This document shows, in pieces, positions 8,769 through 15,535 of a stretch of 22,714 nt of DNA; position 1 is the first letter of the stretch; each line of letters begins with the position of its first letter. The notes beneath the pieces are model-generated. The model saw nothing but the letters and a program-made list of their open reading frames with translations. It was not told the origin of the DNA and did no database searches. The position numbers and the translations under genes are program-made. The DNA is from an uncultured Collinsella sp. (GTDB lineage: Bacteria > Actinomycetota > Coriobacteriia > Coriobacteriales > Coriobacteriaceae): assembly GCA_905211615.1 (NCBI GenBank), contig CAJMBB010000013.1, forward strand, positions 1-22,714, written 5' to 3'.

Positions 8769-8826
8769 CCATTGCATTATGCAATCAAAAACTGTGTTTT
8801 ACATCCAGCCATCGACAAACGGTATC

Positions 8827-10104
8827 TTAGGCGCTGTATTTGTTGGCCTCGCCAAAGGTGCCAGCCTCGACGATCCAGCCGTCCTTCATGATGACGTCCA
8901 TGTTGTCGGTGTTGAGCACGTGGATGTCGGCGGCGACGTCACCGTTGACAACCAGCAGGTCGGCGCACTTGCCGGCCTCGATGGAACCGGTCTCGTCCTC
9001 GATGTGGCACATCTTGGCACCGTTGAGGGTGGCGCAGGTGATGGTCTCGACCGGAGTGAAGCCGATCTTGTCGACGAACTCGTACATCTCCTCGATGGAG
9101 CAGGTGCCGTACGGGGTGACGAAGGAGAAGGAGTCGGAGCCGATCGTCATGACGACGCCGCGCTTCTTGGCCTCGCGCAGGCAGTCGTAGTTGCGCTGCA
9201 GCTCCTTCTCGACCAGGGTGCCCTCGTACTTGTCGTGCAGCTCGGGGACGTAGACGGGCGGATAGGTGGCGTACCAGGTGGGCAGGAAGGCGATCGTCGG
9301 GGTGAAGAAGGTGCCCTGCTCGGCCATGAGGTCCATGGTGCGCTCATCGATATCGAAGCCGTGAATCAGCTGCTCGCAGCCAAAGCGAACGGAGTCGTAG
9401 GCGGCGGCGTGGTTGTTGTAGCAGTGACTCCACACGGGGATGCCGACCATCTTTGCCTCTTCGACCACGGCCTGGATCTCCTCGGAGCAATAGTGCTGGT
9501 CGCGACCGGAATCCCAACGCCAGATGCCGCCACCGGTAGCCCAGATCTTTATGGCATCGGGGTTCTCGCGCAGGCGACGACGGACGGCCTTGCGCAGATC
9601 CCAAGGACCATCGACCTGGTCGCCCCAGGGATGGGATTCCTTGTTGAGCTCCTGGGTGCAGTGGTGGGAGTCACCGTGGCCGGCAACACGGCAGAAGCCG
9701 AGTCCGGTGGCCAGAACGCGCGGGCCCTTGAAGACGCCCTTGTCGATGCAGTCGCGAATCTGGATACCAAAGCGGCCGATCTCGCAGACGGTGGTGAGGC
9801 CGTGGGTGAGGCAGTCGTAGGCCTGCTTGACGGCGACGGCCTGCTTCTCGAGGAGCGGCTGCATGACCCAGTCGGTGTCATCGTCGGTCAGGTTGCCCGA
9901 GAAGTGCAGGTGGGTGTCGATCAGGCCGGGAAGGACGGTCTTGCCGGTGGCGTCGATAACCTCAACGCCCTCGGGAAGGTCCTGCATAGCACCGGCATAC
10001 TCGATCTTGCCGTTGTCGTCGACGAGAACGAGGGAGTTCTCGACCGGCTCGGCACCGGTACCGTCGATGAGCTTACCGCCAACGATTGCGTACTTAGTGG
10101 ACAT
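8827..10104 (-). CDS. Metal-dependent amidohydrolase (imidazolonepropionase/prolidase-like)
   Basis: A 425-residue amidohydrolase-superfamily enzyme. It has an N-terminal beta-sandwich segment, then a TIM barrel with metal ligands H65 and H67 in DTHLHF, a probable carbamylated bridging Lys K186 in IKIWATGGG, H227 in WSHCYNNH, H248 in LIHGF and the catalytic D324 in GSDS. The chain closes with the usual SIEAGKCADLLVV return to the sandwich. This subgroup includes Xaa-Pro, Xaa-Arg and Xaa-Lys dipeptidases as well as cyclic-amide hydrolases; the exact substrate is not readable. AAGGAGG lies about 5 bases before the ATG. It follows an APC permease on the same strand, which suggests uptake of a compound followed by hydrolysis. 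No signal peptide is visible, so it is cytoplasmic. Confidence 0.88.
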   Translation of the reverse strand: MSTKYAIVGGKLIDGTGAEPVENSLVLVDDNGKIEYAGAMQDLPEGVEVIDATGKTVLPGLIDTHLHFSGNLTDDDTDWVMQPLLEKQAVAVKQAYDCLTHGLTTVCEIGRFGIQIRDCIDKGVFKGPRVLATGLGFCRVAGHGDSHHCTQELNKESHPWGDQVDGPWDLRKAVRRRLRENPDAIKIWATGGGIWRWDSGRDQHYCSEEIQAVVEEAKMVGIPVWSHCYNNHAAAYDSVRFGCEQLIHGFDIDERTMDLMAEQGTFFTPTIAFLPTWYATYPPVYVPELHDKYEGTLVEKELQRNYDCLREAKKRGVVMTIGSDSFSFVTPYGTCSIEEMYEFVDKIGFTPVETITCATLNGAKMCHIEDETGSIEAGKCADLLVVNGDVAADIHVLNTDNMDVIMKDGWIVEAGTFGEANKYSA

Positions 10105-10114
10105 GGTTCCTCCT

Positions 10115-10126
10115 TATGGATCCATA
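10115..10126. repeat. Perfect 12-bp palindrome before amidohydrolase ribosome site
   Basis: TATGGATCCATA is a perfect palindrome immediately upstream of the amidohydrolase ribosome site. A second inverted repeat, GAGGCCAT (10135-10142) with ATGGCCTC (10151-10158), lies 9 bases further upstream. Either could be a protein-binding site or an RNA hairpin; neither has a T-tract. Confidence 0.4.
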
Positions 10127-10186
10127 TAGTGGGCGAGGCCATGTTGGGTTATGGCCTCACAAAGCTACCCAAGTGGTGCCGGGTTC

Positions 10187-10215
10187 GGTGCGCGGAAGAG
10201 AGGGGTCCGCGCACC
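10187..10215 (-). other. Intercistronic hairpin after permease gene
   Basis: GGTGCGCGGA (10187-10196) and TCCGCGCACC (10206-10215) form a perfect 10-bp stem with a 9-nt loop, 20 bases beyond the permease stop. No T-tract follows on either strand. An mRNA-stabilising or processing element that lets permease and amidohydrolase levels differ is therefore likelier than a true terminator. Confidence 0.6.
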
Positions 10216-10235
10216 CGATCCGCCCCGGCTAGGCG

Positions 10236-11687
10236 TTATTTTTTGCGGGAATTGGTGAAGGCCATGAGGGCCAGGCCAACGGCCAGCCAGCCGATCACGA
10301 TGCTCCACTCCACCATGTTGAGGGAGGCGGGAGAGAACGGGACCACGAGCAGGCCAATGATGACGGCGCAGGCAGCGACAGCGAGGCTGATGCCAAACTT
10401 GCCGCCGGGCACCTCGTAGGGACGAGGCAGGTCGGGCTCGGTGAAGCGCATGCGCAGGCAAGCGAGGGCGACCATGCCGCAGGAGAAGATGAAGGCGAGA
10501 GCCGACACGTTGGTCAGAGGGATGAGCATGTTCTTGCCCAGGAACGGACCGATGACGGTGATGACGCCCAGAACGGCGCAGGCGAGCTTGGGAGCGCCGG
10601 ACTTGGGATCGACCTCGGCGAACTTCTCGGGCAGCTGGCCCTTGCGGCCCATGGCGAGCATGATGCGGCTCGTAGCGCCGTAGAAGGAGTTCATCGGGCC
10701 CATGGGTCCAAGCGTGGCGATGACGAGCATGGCCAGGTACAGGAGCATGTTGATGCCCTTGAGGCAGGCAAGCGCGGGAACCGGGCTCTTAACAAACTCA
10801 TGCCAGTCGAGGATGGTGCCGAACGAGTAGATGCAGACCATGTAGAAGCCGCCGGCGGCCAGCAGGGCCAGGGAGATGATCTTGCCGAACTTGTTCCAGT
10901 TGAGGCCCTCGGCTGCTTCCTCAGCCTGCTGAGGAATGGTATCGAAGCCGGCGTAGAAGAACGGGGTCAAAACCAGGACCGACACGATGCCGGCGAACAG
11001 GCTGGTGCCCTCGGTAGCGGGCTTGCCGCCGCCAGCACCGGTGACCTGGGAGAACACGGGCATGGCGTGTTCCGGCGAACCGGTGAACAGCGAGACGCCC
11101 ATGGCAAGCAGCATGCCGCAGAGCAGGGCCTTGGTCAGGAAGGCCTGGAGCTTGGCGGCCGAGCTGGCACCGCGGAAGTTGAGGAAGATGACGTAGGCTG
11201 CAAAGCCGAGCGCGATCAACGTCGGGAACAGGTAAACGTCGGCGCCCAGGATGGTGTAGAGCTTGACGGCGCGCAGCCATTCAAGGCCGGGCAGGCTGCC
11301 GAACATCTCGGACACGAGGGTCGAGATGGCGATGGCCTCCCACGGGCACAGGATGCCGTTGCCCAGGGCCAAAAGCCATCCGGTGATGTAGCTCAGCGTA
11401 CGGCCAAAGCTACGATCGACATACTCGACGATGCCGCCCGATATGGGGATAGCAGCCGTGAGCTCACCGAAAACAGCTCCGACGGGCACGAGGAAGATTG
11501 CACCCAAGAGGAATGCAATCATAGCGGGAACGGGACCGCCGCCCACGACCATCCAGTCGCCGACCTGCAGAACCCAGCCGGTACCGATGATGGCACCGAA
11601 ACCGATGGTGAAGAAGTTCCAGAGCGAAAGCGTTTTCTTCATGCCACCGTTACCTTCGACTGCAACTTCTGCGTTCTTGTCCGCCAT
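10236..11687 (-). CDS. APC-superfamily amino-acid permease
   Basis: A 483-residue integral membrane protein with about 12 predicted helices. Helix 1 carries the APC substrate-loop motif GFGAIIGTGWV (30-40), and helix 2 is followed by FGELTAAIPISGGIVEYV, the conserved E/G-rich segment of this superfamily. Helix 6 contains FFYAGFDTIPQQAEE, a typical APC motif. Such proteins move amino acids or amines by H+ or Na+ symport or by exchange; specificity cannot be assigned. The start has AGGAGGGG about 6 bases upstream. The leader carries two hairpins (11708-11726 and 11732-11754). It lies upstream of an amidohydrolase on the same strand, so the pair probably imports and hydrolyses one class of amino-acid derivative or dipeptide. 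Confidence 0.9.
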   Translation of the reverse strand: MADKNAEVAVEGNGGMKKTLSLWNFFTIGFGAIIGTGWVLQVGDWMVVGGGPVPAMIAFLLGAIFLVPVGAVFGELTAAIPISGGIVEYVDRSFGRTLSYITGWLLALGNGILCPWEAIAISTLVSEMFGSLPGLEWLRAVKLYTILGADVYLFPTLIALGFAAYVIFLNFRGASSAAKLQAFLTKALLCGMLLAMGVSLFTGSPEHAMPVFSQVTGAGGGKPATEGTSLFAGIVSVLVLTPFFYAGFDTIPQQAEEAAEGLNWNKFGKIISLALLAAGGFYMVCIYSFGTILDWHEFVKSPVPALACLKGINMLLYLAMLVIATLGPMGPMNSFYGATSRIMLAMGRKGQLPEKFAEVDPKSGAPKLACAVLGVITVIGPFLGKNMLIPLTNVSALAFIFSCGMVALACLRMRFTEPDLPRPYEVPGGKFGISLAVAACAVIIGLLVVPFSPASLNMVEWSIVIGWLAVGLALMAFTNSRKK

Positions 11688-11707
11688 TGTTCCCCTCCTT
11701 TCCTTAT

Positions 11708-11754
11708 TGACGCCTCTTTGGCGTCACCCCTTGCGCGGTCTGTTTTGCCGCGCA
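11708..11754 (-). promoter_or_regulatory. Two tandem hairpins in the permease leader
   Basis: TGACGCC/GGCGTCA (11708-11714 and 11720-11726, 5-nt loop) and TGCGCGG/CCGCGCA (11732-11738 and 11748-11754, 9-nt loop) are perfect inverted repeats. They lie 21 to 67 bases upstream of the permease ATG, in its 5' leader if transcription starts further upstream. They match no riboswitch class I recognise and could act on mRNA stability, attenuation or protein binding. Confidence 0.4.
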
Positions 11755-12048
11755 CTTTTATTTCGTGGCTTTAAGATACGGCCTCGGCGTCGCGCTACCG
11801 CTTATGGCTCGACCGAAGGCAGAACTCGCATATGAGTGGCGCCGTTTTTGGGACGAACGGCACGGTTTGCCGCTCATTGTTGTCGCCCGTCCGACGGGCG
11901 TACGCTCATTGGACGCATATAGAAATGTTTTTGAGGCCGTGTGTTTTGCGCCTTTCGTACCGTTTACCGAGCTTTTGACGCTCGGACCCATTTGTTGCAC
12001 ATCCTTTTTGTAGGATAGACAGGTTATACATGAGACAAGGCGGTACGA
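11755..12048. other. Non-coding interval between divergent genes, with palindromes
   Basis: The interval separates the divergent permease and C39 peptidase genes. It contains a near-continuous palindrome, CGCCCGTC-C-GACGGGCG (11884-11900), and a hairpin CCGAGC/GCTCGG (11967-11972 and 11980-11985). A possible -10 element TATACA lies at 12025-12030, about 20 bases before the peptidase start and without a good -35. Open frames here have no ribosome site and no recognisable domain, so I do not call a gene. Confidence 0.5.
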
Positions 12049-13083
12049 ATGGCATACGGATACAACGACGGTGATCAACGGCGACAAAGCGTTCGCCTTG
12101 CTGGCCGCACCACGCCGATGCCCAGAAGTGCCACGAGCAGCAATCCGCAACGCCCTCAAGAGCAACCCGGGCCTTCGTCTCGGCAGCAGACAAACAGAAC
12201 ACGGCAGAGCGGCCGTCCGAGCACGGGCACAAGCGCACAGCAAGATAGCCGCTTGGGCGCGCGCACTCGACAGCGCCAAGCCGAGGTTCCGCAACTGCGC
12301 CGCAACGGCGCACGTCAGCCCGGCATCCATATCAACCGCTTCTTTTCGCATCCCCAAGGCGGACGCGACGGCAAGCCCTACCGCTCGACATCGTACGTGA
12401 ATGCCCCCGCCCTGCCGGCTCGTCGGCTTTGCCTCGCACTGTGCTCTATCCTCATCTGTCTGGTCTTTGTGCTTATGAGCTCCTGTATGTCCCACGGCTC
12501 GGCCGGTCTCGAGCCCACCGCCGAGGACAAGCTGCTCAAGGCCCCCGTCGCGCCCGGTTATTCTTTCGCCTTTTCGACTCCGCGCTCGCAATGGCAAGCC
12601 GGCACGATGCCCCATATCTATCAGATCGACCCTGCGTGGTCGGAGCTGCCCTATGCCGGTGGCACTATTCGCGAAAACGCTTGCGGTCCCACTTGCCTCA
12701 CCATGGTCTATATCTTTAAGACCGGCCGCACCGATATGACACCGGTCGACATGTGCGCCCTTTCCGAGGCGGGCAACTATGCCCCCACCGGCGCCACCGA
12801 ATGGTCATTTATGACGCGCGGCGCATGGCAGCTGGGCCTTAACGGAACGGAGCTTCATAACGATCGCGACTCGATGACTCAGGTGCTGCGTTCGGGAGCG
12901 CCCGTCATCGCCGCCGTTCGGCCGGGCACCTTTACCAACGTGGGCCACTACATTGTGCTTTACGGTATTGACGACGCCGACCAGATTGAAGTCTTCGATC
13001 CCAACTCGGCCAGCCGCAGCGCCCGACGCTGGGGCGTCGTAGAGGTCCTCAACGAAGTCGAAGCCATGTGGGCCTACTACTAG
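12049..13083 (+). CDS. Membrane-anchored C39-like cysteine peptidase
   Basis: A 344-residue protein with three parts. The first 120 residues are rich in Arg, Gln, Ser and Pro and look disordered. One hydrophobic helix (about 126-147) follows. The C-terminal domain (about 185-344) is of the peptidase C39-like group, with Cys212 in ENACGPTCLTM, His300 in VGHYIVLYGID and Asp317-Pro-Asn319 completing a likely papain-type catalytic set. The strongly basic N-terminus should stay in the cytoplasm, placing the peptidase domain outside. Such domains process peptides or cleave cell-wall or bacteriocin substrates, but the substrate is unknown here and no ABC transporter is fused. AAGG lies about 8 bases before the ATG. 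It is the only plus-strand gene in this part of the window, and its stop codon touches a MITE-like element. Confidence 0.85.
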   Translation: MAYGYNDGDQRRQSVRLAGRTTPMPRSATSSNPQRPQEQPGPSSRQQTNRTRQSGRPSTGTSAQQDSRLGARTRQRQAEVPQLRRNGARQPGIHINRFFSHPQGGRDGKPYRSTSYVNAPALPARRLCLALCSILICLVFVLMSSCMSHGSAGLEPTAEDKLLKAPVAPGYSFAFSTPRSQWQAGTMPHIYQIDPAWSELPYAGGTIRENACGPTCLTMVYIFKTGRTDMTPVDMCALSEAGNYAPTGATEWSFMTRGAWQLGLNGTELHNDRDSMTQVLRSGAPVIAAVRPGTFTNVGHYIVLYGIDDADQIEVFDPNSASRSARRWGVVEVLNEVEAMWAYY

Positions 13084-13348
13084 TCACTGGGGACAGACTT
13101 AAATGAGTGGTCTCTGGATGCCCGGAACTGCTGGCACGGAAAGCGCACCCCGCTTTGAAGTTCGATAGCGGGATGCGCTTTCCGTTAGCGGCCTGTTTGG
13201 GAAACTGGGGGCCATTTTTCGGGCAAATTCCGGGATGTATTTTCCGGTTGAGGGCCCCGGGGAAACTGTGCCCCATTTTGGACGCTCATTGTGAGATGCA
13301 CTTTCCGCAGTTGATTGGTGCTACTCATTTAAGTCTGTCCCCAATGAC
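13083..13348. mobile_element. MITE-like element with 26-bp inverted ends
   Basis: The ends at 13083-13108 and 13323-13348 are inverted repeats matching at 25 of 26 positions; each contains GGGGACAGACTTAAATGAGT. The left end begins in the peptidase stop codon. Inside is an 18-bp inverted repeat (13137-13154 with 13167-13184, one mismatch) and a tandem array starting at 13170, 13232 and 13293. Each unit opens with a variant of GGGATGCGCTTTCCG, and the first two also share GGAAACTG and CCATTTT. There is no reading frame for a transposase, so it would depend on an enzyme encoded elsewhere. The inverted ends resemble sequences I associate with IS200/Y1-type or REP-like elements, but that link is from memory. 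Confidence 0.75.
13170..13307 (+). repeat. Imperfect 61-62 bp tandem repeat, about 2.2 copies
   Basis: Three occurrences of the motif GGGATG(C/T)(A/G)(C/T)TTTCCG, with GAGATG in the third, start at 13170, 13232 and 13293, spacings of 62 and 61 bases. Units 1 and 2 share a downstream GGAAACTG and CCATTTT; unit 3 is cut short. An inverted copy of the opening motif lies at 13137-13154. The units lie wholly within the MITE-like element. Confidence 0.7.
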
Positions 13349-13355
13349 TACCGAT

Positions 13356-14404
13356 AGCAAAAGCCCCGCAGTCGGAGCGGACTGCGGGGCTCATGAAGAG
13401 AGGCTAGTCTGTGGGCGCTTTGCCTGGCGCCCACGAGAGATGCAACGGAGTAGGGACTACTCGTGGATGCGGGTACCGGAGAGGCCGGCCATGGTCTCGG
13501 CGGCCTTGTCCAGGGCGCCGATGATGCAGGTGCGGCCCTTGCGGGAGCGGGCGAACTTGATGGCGGCGCGGACCTTGGGCTCCATGGAACCCTTGCCGAA
13601 CTGGCCCTCGTCGGCCAGGCGCTCGGCCTCGTCGGCGGTGAGGTCCTCGAGCTCCTCCTGGTTGGGCTTGCCGAAGTTGATGGCGACATGCTCAACGGCG
13701 GTCAGCAGGAACAGAACGTCGGCGTCGCAGTCCTCGGCCAGCAGCTCGCCGCCCAGGTCCTTGTCGATGACGGCGGGAACGCCCTTGTAGCAGCCCTTGT
13801 TCTCGTAGTCGCGGACGACGGGGATGCCGCCGCCACCGCAGGCGATGACGATGAACTCGTTGTCGAGCAGGTTGAGGATGGAGTCAGCCTCGACGATCTT
13901 CTTGGGATCGGGGGAGGCGACGACGCGACGCCAGCCGCGGCCGGAGTCCTCGACGAAGACCTTGGAGGGGTCCTCGGCCATGAACTCCTTGGCCTGCTCC
14001 TCGGTATAGAAGGGGCCGATCGGCTTGGTCGGGTTCTTGAACGCGGGATCGTCCGGGTCGCACTCGATCTGGGTGACGACGGTGGCGGCGTGCCAACGCT
14101 TATAGCGCTTGTGCATCTCGCGGCCGATGCCCTGCTGCAGGTGGTAGCCGATGTAGCCCTGGGACATGGCGCCGCACTCGGGCAGCGGCATCTCGGGGGT
14201 GCCGATGGCGTCGTGGGCAGCGGCGAAGGCGTTCTGGATCATGCCGACCTGCGGGCCGTTGCCGTGGGTGATGATGATCTCGTTGCCCTGCTCGATGAGG
14301 CCGAGGAGAGCGTGGGCGGTGTTGCTCACGGCCTCGATCTGCTCGACGGGGTTGTTGCCGAGGGCGTTGCCGCCGAGGGCGACGACAATACGATCGGGCT
14401 TTCC
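13356..14404. repeat. Copy 1 of the 1,049-bp arcC duplication
   Basis: This segment matches 20479-21527 at a constant offset of 7,123 bases with no gaps. By eye I find 13 differences in 1,049 bp: six in the 3' flank, five in the last 115 bp of the gene, none between 13572 and 14374 (803 bp), and two near the start codon. Both copies have the same orientation. Identity stops abruptly at both ends. Confidence 0.92.
13359..13391 (-). terminator. Terminator of the arcDABC operon
   Basis: On the minus strand AGCCCCGCAGTC (13391-13380) pairs perfectly over 12 bases with GACTGCGGGGCT (13373-13362) around a 6-nt loop, followed by TTTT. A second hairpin, GTGGGCGC/GCGCCCAC at 13411-13434, lies between it and the arcC stop. 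Both hairpins are repeated behind the second arcC. Confidence 0.9.
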
Positions 14405-14419
14405 GTACGGTTTACTCAT
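13457..14419 (-). CDS. arcC: Carbamate kinase, last gene of the ADI operon
   Basis: This 320-residue carbamate kinase is of usual length for the family. It transfers phosphate from carbamoyl phosphate to ADP, giving ATP, NH3 and CO2, the energy-yielding last step of the ADI pathway in the cytoplasm. The amino-acid kinase fold shows RIVVALGGNALG (10-21), THGNGPQVGMIQNA, the carbamate kinase signature around LPECGAMSQGYIGYHLQQ, and the nucleotide-binding IACGGGGIPVV. The gene starts 23 bases after arcB with only a weak, distant GGGAAG, so translation is probably coupled to arcB. It is followed by two hairpins, the second a strong terminator. The protein differs from that at 20580-21542 only at residue 5 (Tyr here, Leu there). 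Confidence 0.97.
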   Translation of the reverse strand: MSKPYGKPDRIVVALGGNALGNNPVEQIEAVSNTAHALLGLIEQGNEIIITHGNGPQVGMIQNAFAAAHDAIGTPEMPLPECGAMSQGYIGYHLQQGIGREMHKRYKRWHAATVVTQIECDPDDPAFKNPTKPIGPFYTEEQAKEFMAEDPSKVFVEDSGRGWRRVVASPDPKKIVEADSILNLLDNEFIVIACGGGGIPVVRDYENKGCYKGVPAVIDKDLGGELLAEDCDADVLFLLTAVEHVAINFGKPNQEELEDLTADEAERLADEGQFGKGSMEPKVRAAIKFARSRKGRTCIIGALDKAAETMAGLSGTRIHE

Positions 14420-14442
14420 AGTGTTCGTTCACTTCCCAGCTA

Positions 14443-15450
14443 CTAGCGAAGCGTCGCGTACATCATGGCCTTAATGGTATGCATGCGGTTCTCGGCCTCC
14501 TGGAACACGCGAGACTGCGCGCTCTCAAAGACCTCGTCGGAAACCTCCATCTCGGTCACGCCGAACTTCTCGGCAATCTCGGCGCCGATGGTGGTCTGCG
14601 TATCGTGGAAGCTCGGCAGGCAGTGCATAAAGATGGCGCCGGGGTTTGCCTTGGCCATGACCTCGGGCGTTACTCGATAGGGAGAGAGAAGATCGATTCG
14701 GCTCTTCCACAGCTCCTCAGCCTGGCCCATACCGACCCAAACGTCCGTATAGATCACGTCTGCATCCTTGACGCCCTCGTCGATATCCTCAGTGAGCTGG
14801 ATCGTGCAGCCATTCTGAGCGGCGATCTCCTGGCAGCGCTCAAGAAGCTCGGGATCGAAGTGCGTGGCGCCCTCGACATCGCCCTTGGGTCCGCAGGAGC
14901 AGAAGTTAATGCCGAGCTTGGCGCAGATAACCATCAGGGAGTCGCTGACGTTGCCCTGCTCCTTGCCCATATAGGTGAGCTTCATGCCGCGCGTGTCGCC
15001 AAACTCCTCACGCATGGTAAGAATGTCGGCAAGGGCCTGGGTGGGATGGTACTCGTTGGTCAGACCGTTCCAGACGGGAACGCCAGCCTTGGCGGCAAGC
15101 TCCTCGACGATTGACTGGTCGGAGCCGCGATACTCAATACCGTCATACATGCGACCGAGCACGCGGGAGGTATCCTCGATGGACTCTTTCTTGCCCATCT
15201 GCGACGAGCCGGGGTCGAGGTAGGTCACGCCCATACCCAGGTCCATACCGCCGACCTCGAAGGCACAGCGCGTGCGCGTTGAGGTCTTCTCAAACAGCAG
15301 GACAATGTTCTTGCCCTCGAGAAAGCGGTGCGGATAACCGGCGCGCTTCATATCCTTGAAGTTCTTTGAGAGGTCGAGCATGTACTCGATTTCCTCGGAC
15401 GTAAAGTCAAGCAGGGTAAGAACGCTTCGACCAGAAAGATTAAGAGCCAT
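14443..15450 (-). CDS. arcB: Ornithine carbamoyltransferase, catabolic
   Basis: This 335-residue enzyme converts citrulline plus phosphate to ornithine and carbamoyl phosphate in the ADI direction. Carbamoyl phosphate-binding residues lie in KTSTRTRCAFE (STRT at 57-60) and in EYHPTQALAD (HPTQ at 135-138). The ornithine-side motif DVWVGMG (236-242) and HCLPSFHD (276-283, with the reactive Cys) are intact. The ATG at 15450 has AAAGGA about 9 bases upstream; an upstream in-frame extension lacks one. It lies 85 bases after arcA, a gap holding a strong 9-bp hairpin, and 23 bases before arcC. Operon context and length argue for the catabolic rather than the anabolic (argF) role. Confidence 0.97.
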   Translation of the reverse strand: MALNLSGRSVLTLLDFTSEEIEYMLDLSKNFKDMKRAGYPHRFLEGKNIVLLFEKTSTRTRCAFEVGGMDLGMGVTYLDPGSSQMGKKESIEDTSRVLGRMYDGIEYRGSDQSIVEELAAKAGVPVWNGLTNEYHPTQALADILTMREEFGDTRGMKLTYMGKEQGNVSDSLMVICAKLGINFCSCGPKGDVEGATHFDPELLERCQEIAAQNGCTIQLTEDIDEGVKDADVIYTDVWVGMGQAEELWKSRIDLLSPYRVTPEVMAKANPGAIFMHCLPSFHDTQTTIGAEIAEKFGVTEMEVSDEVFESAQSRVFQEAENRMHTIKAMMYATLR

Positions 15451-15491
15451 GATTTGAGTCCTTTCGGTTGTTGGAACACACAAGGAGGGAT

Positions 15492-15518
15492 GGGCGGCGC
15501 AGACCACACGCGCCGCCC
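15492..15518 (-). other. Intercistronic hairpin between arcA and arcB
   Basis: GGGCGGCGC (15492-15500) and GCGCCGCCC (15510-15518) form a perfect 9-bp GC stem with a 9-nt loop, between the arcA stop (15536) and arcB start (15450). No T-tract follows on the minus strand. It probably stabilises the 3' end of an arcD-arcA message or marks a processing site, which would let arcA be expressed above arcB and arcC. Confidence 0.6.
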
Positions 15519-15535
15519 AGATACGCTAACGCTGA

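Noticed and set aside
10187..10215. Terminator between permease and amidohydrolase
   Set aside because: The stem is strong, but neither strand has a T-tract, and the amidohydrolase has no clear promoter after it. An intercistronic element in one operon fits better.
8722..10419. Plus-strand open frame of 565 codons
   Set aside because: It is antisense to the amidohydrolase and runs into the permease gene, and its low-complexity Val/Asp/Gly/Leu-rich product shows no domain.
11765..12013. Plus-strand open frame of 82 codons with a GTG start
   Set aside because: No ribosome site and no recognisable domain; it runs through two palindromes. A small gene is not excluded but cannot be supported.
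12478..12489. Lipobox-like MSSC in the C39 peptidase (Cys146)
   Set aside because: The hydrophobic helix is preceded by 125 residues and the -3 position is Met rather than Leu, so processing as a lipoprotein is unlikely.
13170..13307. Possible short CRISPR-like array
   Set aside because: The repeated units are adjacent, imperfect 61-62 bp tandem repeats without unique spacers, and lie inside an element with inverted ends.
13463..14446. Long plus-strand open frame of 327 codons, repeated at 20586-21581
   Set aside because: It lies antisense to arcC and arises from GC-rich third positions. Its product is a Gly/Val/Asp/Leu-rich string without a domain, and both arcC strands show clear family motifs.
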